DNA of 46,647 nt from Cellvibrionaceae bacterium (GCA_021151525.1 JAGKXD010000021.1:1-46647); one strand, 5' to 3'; counted from the first letter of the stretch, positions 22,591 to 32,833 are shown. A program made the numbers and translations. The notes: generated from the sequence alone by a model not told the origin.

Positions 22591-23796
22591 TTAAGATTTT
22601 CCTGCCGGCTTCTCTGCTGCTTTTGTTTGCTCTGTTGTAACTGCCTTTATCTGTACCTTATCATCGTTACTAATTCCATCAGGCGGATTGTCGATAACTT
22701 TATCTTGTGCATCGACTCCAATAATTTCAATTTCTTTGCCAAGATCACGCGCAATGCTAATTTTTTTAAGCGCAACCTTGTTATCTTCCCCCACTGTTGC
22801 CACACTTAAACCAGCGGCATTAAAAATTAATGCACTCGCAGGAATACTCAAAGTTTCTGTAGCACCTTGAAGTGAAAAATCTACGCGAGCATAACTGCCA
22901 GGCAAAAGCTCACCAGCTTTATTATCTAACATCAATTGAATTCTTGTTGTACTAGTACCCGCATCAACGGCACCGGAAGATGCAGTTACCATTGCCGTAT
23001 AAGTTTTACCTTGGCGCTCTGGCACAGTAATTTTTGCTTGATCACCCATTTTTATAGCAGACGAATAGGTTTGCGGTACATTTACATACAAACGCAACTT
23101 GCTGGAATCTGAAATTGTAAACAACGCTGGGCTAGCACTACTACCAACGTTAATTAATGCACCTACGTCCGTTGTGCGCGCCGTAACTGTTCCGCTAAAA
23201 GGAGCAACAATACGGGCAAAACCTTTATTGACTTGCAAGCGTTCTACATTGGCTTTTGCGGATTGGAATTGCGCTTGTTTTGCAGAAAAATCACTCAAGC
23301 GATTTTCAAATTCCTGACGCGAAATTACTTTGCTATCCAACAAACTTTGCGTACGTTTGAATGTAGATTCTGCAAGCATGAGATTAGCGCGTGCACTCTC
23401 CATATCAGCACGTGCTTGCAACAATTGTTGATCCAGATCTGGTGTTTCAATTTCGCCGAGCAACTGCCCTGCTTTTACTTGGGTGCCTATATCTACAGCC
23501 CAATTTTTTAAATAGCCAGGTACACGCGCATAAATTGGTGCAGTAGAAAAAGCTTCAAAACGCCCCGGTAATTCGAGAGAGCGATTAGCATCATGTTTTG
23601 CTGGCGAGACAACCGATACGGTGGTGACTGCTTGCTCTGCAGTCCACTGATTTAATTGTTTGCTACTGTACGCTCGCGATGCCAAACCCAATACAATCAC
23701 AGCGAGTGCTACAGCGCCGAATAAAATACCGCCGATTCGCAATTGGCGCTGCGTTTCGGGTTTTACAGAAACCTGTGTTTCAGAAAGCTTAGGCAT
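22591..23796 (-). CDS. RND efflux periplasmic adaptor (HlyD family)
   Basis: 401 residues. N-terminal membrane anchor at ~22-43, then the membrane-fusion-protein order: lipoyl half (IYARVPGYLKNWAVDIGTQVKAGQLLGEIETPDLDQQL), a helical hairpin (~110-180: ARADMESARANLMLAESTFKRTQSLL), second lipoyl half (RIVAPFSGTVTARTTDVGALIN), and a beta-barrel (KIKMGDQAKITV, LLPGSYARVDFSL). It joins an inner-membrane RND pump to an outer-membrane channel. The ATG at 23796 overlaps the permease stop by 8 bases, so the adaptor is the second gene. A Lys-rich tail (KAVTTEQTKAAEKPAGKS) ends the protein. Confidence 0.93.
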   Translation of the reverse strand: MPKLSETQVSVKPETQRQLRIGGILFGAVALAVIVLGLASRAYSSKQLNQWTAEQAVTTVSVVSPAKHDANRSLELPGRFEAFSTAPIYARVPGYLKNWAVDIGTQVKAGQLLGEIETPDLDQQLLQARADMESARANLMLAESTFKRTQSLLDSKVISRQEFENRLSDFSAKQAQFQSAKANVERLQVNKGFARIVAPFSGTVTARTTDVGALINVGSSASPALFTISDSSKLRLYVNVPQTYSSAIKMGDQAKITVPERQGKTYTAMVTASSGAVDAGTSTTRIQLMLDNKAGELLPGSYARVDFSLQGATETLSIPASALIFNAAGLSVATVGEDNKVALKKISIARDLGKEIEIIGVDAQDKVIDNPPDGISNDDKVQIKAVTTEQTKAAEKPAGKS

Positions 23797-26700
23797 GTGT
23801 TACTCCACTTGTAACAGTCTCTGCGTTATTTTTGCCATAACGCGCATGAATAATACTGAATACCACCGGCACAAAAATTAATGTGGTGATAGTCGCAAAT
23901 AATAATCCACCGATGACCGCGCGCCCCAAGGGTGCGTTTTGTTCGCCGCCTTCTCCAAGGCCGAGTGCCATAGGGGCCATACCAATCATCATGGCGAGCG
24001 CAGTCATTAATACGGGGCGGAAACGTACATAGCCTGCTTCGAGCGCAGCGGCAGTTGCATCTTGTAGCTCTGCTAATTTTTCACGCGCAAATGTAATGAC
24101 CAACACACTGTTTGCAGTTGCAACACCCATACACATAATCGCGCCGGTTAATGCAGGAACTGAAAGTGGTGTAAAGGTTGCGAAGAGCATCCAAATAATG
24201 CCAGCGATAGCAGCAGGTAATGCACTGACAATCACAAAAGGATCACTCCATGATTGGAAATTCACTACGATCAACAAATAAATTAAAACGATTGCACCAA
24301 GCAAGCCGAACAATAATCCACTAAATGATTTTTCCATTGTGGATACTTGACCTAAAAGTTTGACTGTGGAGCCTTTCGGAACATTAGCTTCAGCTTCACT
24401 CAATATTTTTCGAATGTCGCTCGCAACTGCGCCAAGATCACGCCCTTGAGTTGCAGTGTGAATTTGAACCATAGGTTGAATATCGTATTGGCTTACTACG
24501 GCAGGCGACATGCCGCGATCAAAACTTGCAATGCCACCCAATTGCATATTGCCTTGGCTAGTAGTGCTGTTGATGGGCATATTCTCTAACGCCGGCAATG
24601 AGTCTAATAAGTATTGCGGTGTTTGCATCACAATGGGATAAGAAACTCCGTTCGCTGGATTAAGCCAAAATGTCGGTGCAGCTTGACTGCTGCCGGTTAA
24701 ATTCACCACCATATTATTGGTGACATCACGAATACTAAGCCCCATGTCTTGCGCACGCGCGCGATCAACATCTATTTTTAATACCGGATTTTGGCGCGAC
24801 TGCTGAATACGCGCATCAGTCACACCCGGCACTTCGCGAATGCGTTTGAGTAACACAGTCGCGTAATCAAAATTTGCAGTTGCATTGTTGCCGCGAATTT
24901 GAATATCAATGGGCGCAGGCGAACCGAAATTTAAAATTTGGCTAACGATATCCGCAGGCGGGAACGTAAAGGTGACACTGGGAAATTCTTTCGGCAAAAC
25001 TTCACGCAAACGTTTTACATACTCTGCTGTTGGTTTGTGATCTTGCGTCAGTGCGATTTGTACATCGCCATCTTGGGAACCAATAACGCCCGTGTTGTTG
25101 TAAGTCAAATTAATGGAGCTTGTTGGCATTCCTATATTGTCCACTAGCGTGACAATTTCTTCCGATGGAATTACACGACGAATAGCGTCTTGAATTTTTG
25201 CGAACTGAATAGCGGAATCCTCAAGGCGCGTACCCACCGGTAAACGCACATGCATTAATATTTGGCCGCCATCTACTGATGGAAAAAAGTTTCGCCCTAG
25301 AAAAGGCACAAGCGCAAAAGATGCCACCACAAATAACATAAAGCCTGTAACAAAACCTTTACGATGCACCAATGCCACTTCCAATATAGCGCGATAGCCT
25401 TGGCGAAAATGTTCAAAGCGCGATTCGAAACTGCGTTGAAACCTGATTAATGGATTTGTGGTTGGCAATGCATCGCCGTGTTCATCCAAATGCGAGCCGT
25501 GTGGCTTTAATAAATAATTGGCCATGGTGGGCACGAGCGTGCGCGATAAAATAAATGAAGCGACCATCGCAAACATAACTGCTTCAGCCATGGGCACAAA
25601 CAAAAAGCGCGAAACACCTTCAAGGAAAAACATTGGCACAAACACAATACAAATACACAGCAGCGATACAAACGCTGGCGTTACAATTTGTGCAGCACCA
25701 TCCAGAATGGATGTTTCAACATCTTTTCCGTGTTCAAGATGCCAATTTATATTTTCGATGGTCACTGTTGCATCATCAACAAGAATTCCCACCGCCAATG
25801 CCAAACCGCCGAGCGTCATAATATTGAGTGTTTCACCAAACGCATAAAGCGCGGCAATTGCACCGAGAATAGATAGCGGAATTGAAATAGCGATGATAAT
25901 GGTTGAACGCCAACTACCTAAAAACAATAAGATCATTAAACTGGTTAAGACCGCCGCAATAGCGCCTTCAAAGGCAACGCCCTTTACAGCAGCGCGTACA
26001 AAAATTGATTGGTCATTAATTGGAACTGCATTCAAGCTATCAGGAAGGTTAGGTTTTATTTCTGCAAGTTTTGCCTTAATGCCAGACACTATGTCCAAAG
26101 TGGAGGTTGCGCCATTTTTAAGAACAGACATCAATACAGATTTTGAACCATCCACATGCACAATATTATTTTGCGGTGGATTGCCATCGCGCACAGTTGC
26201 GACATCACGAATATAAATTGTTGCGCCGTTCAGCACTTTAATTGGCAAATTGGCAATATCATCCAGCGTGCTCGCCGCGTTATTTAATTGCAAGGTGTAT
26301 TCGCGATCACCAATTTTTTGTGTGCCTACAGGCGTAATTAAATTTTGCGCAGCCAATGCGTTCGCAACATCAATCGACGACAAACCGCGCGCTTGAATTT
26401 CCTGCAAATTCAAATCGATTTGAACTTGCCGGGATTTTCCACCGAATGGAAAAGGTATGGCTGCACCGGGTACAGTAACCAAACGCGTACGAATAACGTT
26501 CAAGCCCAAATCGGCCAATTGCTGTTCAGACAAGCCCTGCCCCGACAAAGCAATTTGCGAAATAGGTACTGTAGATGCATTGTAATTCAGAATCAGCGGA
26601 GGCGTTATACCAGCTGGTAGTTGACGCAACATGGTTTGGGAAACGGCAGTTACCTGTGCGTTAGCGGTCGCTATATCCACACCCGGCTGAAAGAAAATTT

Positions 26701-26980
26701 TAACTATGCCGAAGCCCGCATATGAGTTGGCCTCTATGTGTTCAATATCGTTTACTGTGGTGGTAAGAACACGCTGAAAAGGCGTGGTAATCCTGCCTGA
26801 CATTTGGTCAGGTGGCATGCCACTGTAGCTCCAAGCAACGGCAATCACCGGAATACGAATATTGGGGAAGATATCGGTAGGCATTCGCAGTGCAGACAAT
26901 GTGCCGCCGATTAACAACAGAATCGCCAAAACCACAAACGTATAGGGCCGTTTAAGGGCAATTTTTACGACTTCAAACAT
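23789..26980 (-). CDS. RND multidrug efflux permease
   Basis: 1063 residues, full length. Twelve membrane helices in two similar halves with two large periplasmic loops. The proton-relay pair Asp402-Asp403 is present in the TM4 motif GILVDDATVTIENINWHLEHG. Other family motifs: RMPTDIFPNIRIPVIAVAWSYSGM near the start, and VATANSVLVITFAREKLAEL in the second half. The protein resembles HAE1-like or broad-specificity RND pumps rather than the CusA metal group, but the substrate cannot be read from sequence alone. It is first in a two-gene operon divergent from a LysR gene, with no outer-membrane channel gene alongside. Confidence 0.93.
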   Translation of the reverse strand: MFEVVKIALKRPYTFVVLAILLLIGGTLSALRMPTDIFPNIRIPVIAVAWSYSGMPPDQMSGRITTPFQRVLTTTVNDIEHIEANSYAGFGIVKIFFQPGVDIATANAQVTAVSQTMLRQLPAGITPPLILNYNASTVPISQIALSGQGLSEQQLADLGLNVIRTRLVTVPGAAIPFPFGGKSRQVQIDLNLQEIQARGLSSIDVANALAAQNLITPVGTQKIGDREYTLQLNNAASTLDDIANLPIKVLNGATIYIRDVATVRDGNPPQNNIVHVDGSKSVLMSVLKNGATSTLDIVSGIKAKLAEIKPNLPDSLNAVPINDQSIFVRAAVKGVAFEGAIAAVLTSLMILLFLGSWRSTIIIAISIPLSILGAIAALYAFGETLNIMTLGGLALAVGILVDDATVTIENINWHLEHGKDVETSILDGAAQIVTPAFVSLLCICIVFVPMFFLEGVSRFLFVPMAEAVMFAMVASFILSRTLVPTMANYLLKPHGSHLDEHGDALPTTNPLIRFQRSFESRFEHFRQGYRAILEVALVHRKGFVTGFMLFVVASFALVPFLGRNFFPSVDGGQILMHVRLPVGTRLEDSAIQFAKIQDAIRRVIPSEEIVTLVDNIGMPTSSINLTYNNTGVIGSQDGDVQIALTQDHKPTAEYVKRLREVLPKEFPSVTFTFPPADIVSQILNFGSPAPIDIQIRGNNATANFDYATVLLKRIREVPGVTDARIQQSRQNPVLKIDVDRARAQDMGLSIRDVTNNMVVNLTGSSQAAPTFWLNPANGVSYPIVMQTPQYLLDSLPALENMPINSTTSQGNMQLGGIASFDRGMSPAVVSQYDIQPMVQIHTATQGRDLGAVASDIRKILSEAEANVPKGSTVKLLGQVSTMEKSFSGLLFGLLGAIVLIYLLIVVNFQSWSDPFVIVSALPAAIAGIIWMLFATFTPLSVPALTGAIMCMGVATANSVLVITFAREKLAELQDATAAALEAGYVRFRPVLMTALAMMIGMAPMALGLGEGGEQNAPLGRAVIGGLLFATITTLIFVPVVFSIIHARYGKNNAETVTSGVTHA

Positions 26981-27137
26981 GCAAGCACCATAGTGGGAAG
27001 GTCATTCGGTCGATCAGCGACCTGAATAGCAGAAGACTGGAACTCAATGGCGAGGTTCAATTCGAGCTATTCTCACTGGTGGATGCGCTTAATACTAGAT
27101 GGCATAATCTGCATACAGTCATGAGCAGGATTCATCA

Positions 27138-28040
27138 ATGCCGCAAAATTTTAATGACCTTCAAGCCTTCCTTGCCGTGGCTCAAGCACGCAGCTTTACC
27201 AAAGCAGCGGCGCAACTAGGTGTATCCCAATCGGCCTTGAGCCATACCATTCGCGGCTTGGAGGCAAGATTGGGGGTGCGACTGCTAGCGCGCACAACGC
27301 GTAACGTATCCGCTACAGAAGCCGGCGAACGCCTGCTAATGACGCTGGCACCGCGCTTTGAGGAAATTGAAACTGAGCTTGCATCGCTCAGCGAATTTCG
27401 CGATAAGCCCGCTGGCACCATTCGCATAAATGCCGCCGAACACGGTGCCACTACACTTTGGCCAAAGCTTGTAAAGTTCTTGCCGCTCTACCCCGATATT
27501 AAGGTGGAAATCAGCATGAACTACGGAATGATCGATATTGTTGAAGAACAATATGATATGGGCGTGCGCCTTGGTGATCGCATCGCCAAGGACATGATTG
27601 CAGTACGCATCGCGCCAGATTTACGCATGGCTGTAGTAGCCACCCCGGAATATTTTACAACTCACCCTGAGCCCAAAACACCAAGCGATTTAACCCATCA
27701 CACCTGCATCAACCTGCGCTTGCAAACACACGGTGGCGTTTATGCGTGGGAGTTCGAGAAGGATGGCCAGAAACTCAACGTGCGCGTGGAGGGCCAGCTA
27801 ATGTTCAATGGCAGCGCCCCCATGCTGAAAGCCGCACTTGCGGGATTCGGCTTAGCCTATGTTCCGGAAGATATAGTGCAGGAGCATATTGCCGCCGGGC
27901 GATTGGTACAGGTGTTAGCGGATTGGTGCCCAAGTTTCCCCGGTTACCATATCTATTACCCGAGCCGTCGCCAGTCGTCGCCCGCATTCAAATTACTGGT
28001 AGAGGCCTTACGCTATCGCGATAAAAAAACACCGCCTTAA
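27138..28040 (+). CDS. LysR-family transcriptional regulator
   Basis: 300 residues. N-terminal winged helix-turn-helix at ~1-60 (FNDLQAFLAVAQARSFTKAAAQLGVSQSALSHTIRGLEARLGVRLLARTTR) and a periplasmic-binding-protein-like effector domain (~90-295). The start ATG at 27138 has AGGA 8 bases upstream. It is divergent from the RND operon across 157 bases, the usual arrangement for a LysR gene controlling its neighbour. An imperfect palindrome (GGTCG-ATCAG-CGACC, 27008-27022) in that gap could be its operator. The effector domain resembles the aminobenzoate/PgrR-like group; the inducer is unknown. Confidence 0.94.
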   Translation: MPQNFNDLQAFLAVAQARSFTKAAAQLGVSQSALSHTIRGLEARLGVRLLARTTRNVSATEAGERLLMTLAPRFEEIETELASLSEFRDKPAGTIRINAAEHGATTLWPKLVKFLPLYPDIKVEISMNYGMIDIVEEQYDMGVRLGDRIAKDMIAVRIAPDLRMAVVATPEYFTTHPEPKTPSDLTHHTCINLRLQTHGGVYAWEFEKDGQKLNVRVEGQLMFNGSAPMLKAALAGFGLAYVPEDIVQEHIAAGRLVQVLADWCPSFPGYHIYYPSRRQSSPAFKLLVEALRYRDKKTPP

Positions 28041-28056
28041 GGCGGTGCTTTTTGGG
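28030..28056. terminator. Terminator between LysR and nfuA genes
   Basis: CACCGCC-TTAA-GGCGGTG (28030-28047), followed by CTTTTT rightward and TTTTTTTATC leftward. It overlaps the LysR stop codon and also ends nfuA. Confidence 0.85.
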
Positions 28057-28071
28057 AAAAGTATCAAGGTG

Positions 28072-28659
28072 TTACATGTAAGCGTTGGAACGATCCGTAT
28101 GATCAGTTACATCACGAATGCCTTTCAATTCTGGCAGCTTATCGGTCAATTGCACTTCAATACCTTGCTTCAAGGTAATCGCCACTGAACCGCAACCTTG
28201 GCAACCGCCACCGAACTTGAGCACGGCGATCATATCTTCAGTTACTTCCACCAAACTCACGTTACCGCCGTGGGAGGCCAAACTTGGGTTTACATCGTTG
28301 TACAACACATAGTTGATGCGGTCTTCCAGCGGGCTATCGGCATTTACTTGTGGCATTTTGCTGTTAGGGGCGCGAATAGTGAGCTGGCCACCCATACGAT
28401 CTGCTGAATAATCCACTTTGGCATCCACCAAAAATGGCAAACTGCGGCCTTCAAAGTAGGCTTTAAAACCTTTCAGCTCCACAACTTCATCGTCCGGCTT
28501 TTCTTCACCTGGGCGACAATAGGCAATGCAGGTTTCCGCTTGAGAGGTGCCTGGGTTGGCCACAAACATACGTATACCTATGTTTTCATTGTCTTTTTGC
28601 TTATCCAATAAGCCCTTCAAGTATTCCTGCGCTGATTCAGTAATATCAACATTAACCAT
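28072..28659 (-). CDS. nfuA: NfuA iron-sulfur cluster carrier protein
   Basis: 195 residues, as in E. coli NfuA. Residues ~1-100 are a degenerate A-type carrier domain, and ~110-190 an Nfu domain with the cluster-binding motif CQGC (Cys153, Cys156 in FGGGCQGCGSVAITLKQGIE). NfuA dimers bind a 4Fe-4S cluster and deliver it to target enzymes, especially under iron limitation or oxidative stress. It reads leftward from 28659, towards the LysR gene's shared terminator, and upstream it faces metH across 327 bases. Its presence close to the iron region may be coincidental. Confidence 0.96.
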   Translation of the reverse strand: MVNVDITESAQEYLKGLLDKQKDNENIGIRMFVANPGTSQAETCIAYCRPGEEKPDDEVVELKGFKAYFEGRSLPFLVDAKVDYSADRMGGQLTIRAPNSKMPQVNADSPLEDRINYVLYNDVNPSLASHGGNVSLVEVTEDMIAVLKFGGGCQGCGSVAITLKQGIEVQLTDKLPELKGIRDVTDHTDRSNAYM

Positions 28660-28986
28660 GTTTACGCTGCTCTCTCTGCCGCTTGACAGGCTTTATACGC
28701 CCACAAACTTATACCCGATTAAATTACTCAGGTATTATTCTACTGTAATCAGCCACAGAGATAAACGCCGAACCCACACAAGGTGACAACTTACATAGCC
28801 CAACACGTTTTTCTCCCACTTAAATTCGATTAGATTACGCAACCTGCCAGCAACTTTAGCCAAACGCGTTTAAGCTTAGTGACCATTGGTTTTAGTCGCC
28901 CAGCTAAGTGTGGTCTGGTAGAATTCGCGCCATTTCTCTATATCGATAACTTTTGATATAGGTCTCAAACGATAGAAGGTTTCCCC
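28660..28986. other. Divergent intergenic region of nfuA and metH
   Basis: About 327 bases that must contain promoters for nfuA (left) and metH (right). I see no convincing riboswitch (no obvious SAM or cobalamin element), repeat or extra ORF. The metH ribosome site is GAAGG just before 28987. Confidence 0.5.
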
Positions 28987-31900
28987 ATGAGTAAGATTCC
29001 AGCACGTACCCAAGCCCTCAACACCGCCATCCGCGAGCGAATCCTGATTCTCGACGGCGCCATGGGTACCATGATCCAAAACTACAAACTCAAGGAAGCC
29101 GACTATCGCGGCGAGCGTTTTGCTAATTACCACATGGATATTGCAGGCAATAACGATCTGCTTTGTATTACCAAGCCGGAGGTAATTCGCGAAATTCAGG
29201 GCGCTTACCTTGAAGCCGGTGCCGATATTCTCGAAACCAACACCTTCAACGCTACGCGCGTCTCCATGGCCGATTATGAAATGGAAGACTTGGTGCCCGA
29301 ACTCAATTACGCCGCCGCAAAACTTGCGCGTGATTTGTGCGATGAGTTCACTGCAAAAAATCCAGCTAAACCGCGCTTTGTTGCGGGCGTGCTTGGCCCG
29401 ACCAGCCGCACCTGCTCTATTTCGCCCGATGTAAATGATCCGAGTGCGCGCAACATTACGTTCGATCAATTAGTTGAAAACTATGTTGAAGCCACTCATC
29501 ACTTGGTGAGAGGCGGCGCCGATATTATTTTGATCGAAACTATTTTCGATACGCTCAACGCCAAAGCTGCAATTTTCGCCGTAAAGAAATATTTTGATGA
29601 TGCCGGTATTGAATTGCCAATTATGATTTCCGGCACCATTACCGATGCATCTGGCCGTACACTCTCCGGTCAAACCACCGAAGCTTTTTACAACTCTCTC
29701 GCACACGCACGCCCACTCAGCATGGGTTTGAACTGTGCTCTTGGCGCAAAAGAATTGCGTCAATACGTACAAGAAATGTCGCGTGTTGCCAATTGTTTTG
29801 TATCAGCGCACCCTAATGCCGGTTTACCGAATGAGTTTGGTGAGTACGATCAAACCGCAGAACAAATGGTAGAAATTGTTGAAGAATTTGCCGCAAGTGG
29901 ATTCTTAAATATTATCGGCGGCTGCTGCGGTACAACTCCAGCGCACATCAAAGCGATTGCTGATGCTGTTGCAAAATATCCACCGCGCAAAATTCCGGAT
30001 ATTGAACCTGTATGTCGTTTGTCAGGTTTGGAACCTTTCAACATCACCAAAGATTCATTATTCGTAAACGTGGGTGAACGCTGTAACGTTACCGGCTCCG
30101 CGCGTTTCAAAAAATTAATTGTGGAAGAAGATTATTCTACCGCACTCGAAGTTGCGTTAGAGCAAGTTGAAAACGGTGCGCAAGTTATCGACATCAACAT
30201 GGACGAAGGCATGCTCGATGCCGAAAAAGCGATTGTGCGCTTTTTAAATTTAATTGCTGGCGAGCCGGATATTGCCCGCGTGCCCATTATGGTGGACTCA
30301 TCCAAATGGCATGTTATTGAAGCCGGCTTGAAATGCATTCAAGGCAAGCCGATTGTTAACTCCATTAGCCTTAAAGAAGGCGAAGAAGAATTTTTAGAAA
30401 AAGCCAAACTCTGTATGCGCTACGGCGCTGCTGTTGTAGTTATGGCGTTTGATGAAACCGGCCAAGCCGATACCGAAACGCGAAAAAAAGAAATTTGCGA
30501 ACGCTCCTATCGCACACTTGTTGATAAGCTGGATTTCCCACCGGAAGATATTATTTTCGACCCCAACATTTTTGCGGTCGCAACCGGCATTGAAGAGCAC
30601 AACAACTACGCCGTAGATTTTATTGAAGCTACACGCTGGATTCGTCAAAACTTACCGCACGCTGGCGTAAGCGGGGGCGTATCTAACGTTTCGTTTTCAT
30701 TCCGCGGCAACAACCCCGTGCGCGAAGCTATTCACTCGGTATTTTTGTATCACGCCATTAAAGCCGGTATGAACATGGGGATTGTAAACGCGAGTCAACT
30801 CGCCGTGTACGATGATTTGCCAGCAGAATTACGCGAAAAAGTGGAAGATGTAATTCTCAACCGCACACCCAGTGGTACAGAAGCGCTCTTAGATATTGCC
30901 GAAAAATATCGCGGCGACGGTTCAACCGGCGAGAAGAAAGAAGATGAAGAATGGCGCAGCTGGCCAATTGCAAAACGCATTGAACACGCGCTGGTAAAGG
31001 GGATATCTACGCATATTGTTGATGACACCGAAGAAGCACGCCAACACTACCCGCGCCCGCTCGATGTGATTGAAGGCCCACTCATGGACGGCATGAACGT
31101 GGTGGGTGATTTATTTGGTGAAGGTAAAATGTTTTTGCCGCAAGTAGTGAAATCTGCACGCGTCATGAAGCAGTCCGTTGCCTATTTGCAACCTTACATC
31201 GAGGCAGAAAAAACCGAAGCATCAAAACCTAACGGCAAAATTTTGATGGCCACTGTAAAAGGTGACGTTCACGACATCGGCAAAAACATTGTGGGCGTGG
31301 TACTGCAATGCAATAACTTTGAAGTGGTTGACCTCGGTGTAATGGTGCCTTGCGATAAAATTCTTGATACCGCCATTGAACAAAACTGCGACATCATTGG
31401 TCTCTCAGGTTTGATTACCCCATCGCTCGACGAAATGGTTTTTGTTGGCCGCGAAATGGAGCGCCGTGGCATTAACAAGCCACTAATGATTGGCGGTGCA
31501 ACAACTTCAAAAGCACACACCGCGGTAAAAATTGACCCTGTATTTAAACTCAACCAAGTAGTTTATGTTGCAGACGCATCGCGTGCCGTAGGTGTTGCCA
31601 GCACATTGTTGTCAGATGAACTGCGCCCAAAATTTGTAGAAGATATCAAACAAGAATATGTAGAAGTACGCGAGCGCAATGCCAACCGCAAACCACGCGG
31701 CACAGTCCGTACTTATCCTGAAGCTATTGCCAAAGGCTTAAAACTGGATTGGGAAAACTACACACCACCAACGCCTGCATTCACCGGTATTAAAGTATTT
31801 GAACATTATGATTTGAATACGTTGGTTGATTTTATCGACTGGACGCCATTCTTTATCAGCTGGGATCTCGCCGGCAAGTATCCAAAAATTTTAGAAGATG

Positions 31901-32700
31901 AGATCGTCGGCGAAGCAGCGCGCAATTTGTTCGATGATGCACAAAAAATGCTGCGCAAACTTATTGATGAAAAATTAATAAGCGCTAACGGCGTTATCGG
32001 ATTCTGGCCGGCCAATACCGTTAATCACGATGACATTGCCGTGTATGATGCAGATGGAAAGCAAATCTCCACTTTGCACCACATTCGCCAACAACATTTA
32101 AAACAAGGCATGGAAACCAAACCGCATTTCTCGCTCGCGGATTTTGTTGCACCCAAAGAAACTGGCAAACAAGATTATATCGGTGGATTCGCAGTCACCG
32201 CCGGCATAGGCGCAGAAGAACTCGCCAAGCAATACCAAAACGCTGGAGATGATTACAACAGCATCATGGTAAAAGCCCTTGCAGATCGTTTAGCAGAAGC
32301 TTTCGCAGAACACATGCACGTACGCGTGCGTAAAGAGTTCTGGGGCTACGACCGCGATGAAAATCTTTCCAACGAAGATTTAATTCGCGAACAATACAAA
32401 GGCATTCGCCCTGCCCCTGGTTATCCTGCTTGCCCAGATCACACAGAGAAAACGCAATTGTTTGAGTTGTTGAATGCTACGGCGAATACCGGCATCACTT
32501 TAACCGAACATTTTGCAATGCTGCCAACTGCGGCTGTGTCTGGATGGTATTTCTCGCACCCTGAATCAACTTATTTCCCAACAGGGAAAATTGAGAAAGA
32601 TCAGGTAGAAAGTTTGGCCGCACGTAAAGGTGAAAGCGTTCAAGAAATTGAGAGATGGTTGAGCCCAGTATTGGCCTACGAACCAGGTGCTACGGAGTAA
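28987..32700 (+). CDS. metH: Cobalamin-dependent methionine synthase
   Basis: 1237 residues, near E. coli MetH (1227). Order: homocysteine domain (1-~325) with zinc ligands Cys313 and Cys314 in IIGGCCGTTPAH, methyltetrahydrofolate domain (~355-615: FVNVGERCNVTGSARFKKL, NGAQVIDINMDEGML), cap domain, B12 domain with the DVHDIGKN motif (His762 as lower ligand) and GLSGLITPSLDEM, and the C-terminal activation domain (~900-1237) with the RPAPGYPACPDH SAM-binding motif. It remethylates homocysteine to methionine. Its presence implies access to cobalamin. The start ATG at 28987 has GAAGG 7 bases upstream. The stop is followed by a repeat island, not a plain terminator. Confidence 0.98.
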   Translation: MSKIPARTQALNTAIRERILILDGAMGTMIQNYKLKEADYRGERFANYHMDIAGNNDLLCITKPEVIREIQGAYLEAGADILETNTFNATRVSMADYEMEDLVPELNYAAAKLARDLCDEFTAKNPAKPRFVAGVLGPTSRTCSISPDVNDPSARNITFDQLVENYVEATHHLVRGGADIILIETIFDTLNAKAAIFAVKKYFDDAGIELPIMISGTITDASGRTLSGQTTEAFYNSLAHARPLSMGLNCALGAKELRQYVQEMSRVANCFVSAHPNAGLPNEFGEYDQTAEQMVEIVEEFAASGFLNIIGGCCGTTPAHIKAIADAVAKYPPRKIPDIEPVCRLSGLEPFNITKDSLFVNVGERCNVTGSARFKKLIVEEDYSTALEVALEQVENGAQVIDINMDEGMLDAEKAIVRFLNLIAGEPDIARVPIMVDSSKWHVIEAGLKCIQGKPIVNSISLKEGEEEFLEKAKLCMRYGAAVVVMAFDETGQADTETRKKEICERSYRTLVDKLDFPPEDIIFDPNIFAVATGIEEHNNYAVDFIEATRWIRQNLPHAGVSGGVSNVSFSFRGNNPVREAIHSVFLYHAIKAGMNMGIVNASQLAVYDDLPAELREKVEDVILNRTPSGTEALLDIAEKYRGDGSTGEKKEDEEWRSWPIAKRIEHALVKGISTHIVDDTEEARQHYPRPLDVIEGPLMDGMNVVGDLFGEGKMFLPQVVKSARVMKQSVAYLQPYIEAEKTEASKPNGKILMATVKGDVHDIGKNIVGVVLQCNNFEVVDLGVMVPCDKILDTAIEQNCDIIGLSGLITPSLDEMVFVGREMERRGINKPLMIGGATTSKAHTAVKIDPVFKLNQVVYVADASRAVGVASTLLSDELRPKFVEDIKQEYVEVRERNANRKPRGTVRTYPEAIAKGLKLDWENYTPPTPAFTGIKVFEHYDLNTLVDFIDWTPFFISWDLAGKYPKILEDEIVGEAARNLFDDAQKMLRKLIDEKLISANGVIGFWPANTVNHDDIAVYDADGKQISTLHHIRQQHLKQGMETKPHFSLADFVAPKETGKQDYIGGFAVTAGIGAEELAKQYQNAGDDYNSIMVKALADRLAEAFAEHMHVRVRKEFWGYDRDENLSNEDLIREQYKGIRPAPGYPACPDHTEKTQLFELLNATANTGITLTEHFAMLPTAAVSGWYFSHPESTYFPTGKIEKDQVESLAARKGESVQEIERWLSPVLAYEPGATE

Positions 32701-32703
32701 TTC

Positions 32704-32782
32704 GTAGCCCGTAAGGAGCAAAGCGTATTACGGGGATTGATATCGTTCACCCCCGTATTGCGTTTCACTCCATACGGGCTAC
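32704..32782. repeat. Long imperfect inverted repeat (intergenic repeat family)
   Basis: Two 32-base arms (32704-32735 and 32751-32782) begin/end with GTAGCCCGTA and pair at 26 of 32 positions around a 15-base spacer. Sequences of this GTAGCCCG...GGAGCAAAGCG type are seen as dispersed intergenic repeats in proteobacteria. The RNA could fold into a long hairpin just after metH. Confidence 0.75.
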
Positions 32783-32810
32783 TTGCTGAAATATTTGTTA
32801 AGTAGGGAAT

Positions 32811-32833
32811 CGTCATCTTCGCGTAGCGGAGAT
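32811..32833. repeat. REP-like element, relative of the one at 15775
   Basis: Its 23 bases differ at two positions from the centre of the palindrome at 15775-15809, sharing the TCGCGTAGCGG core. It lies between the long inverted repeat and the HD-GYP stop. Confidence 0.7.

Noticed and set aside
28660..28986. A SAM or cobalamin riboswitch ahead of metH
   Set aside because: I looked for the conserved B12-box and SAM core elements and did not see them.
28876..29469. 197-residue leftward frame opposite the start of metH
   Set aside because: Opposite-strand shadow of MetH; composition not protein-like and no start signal.
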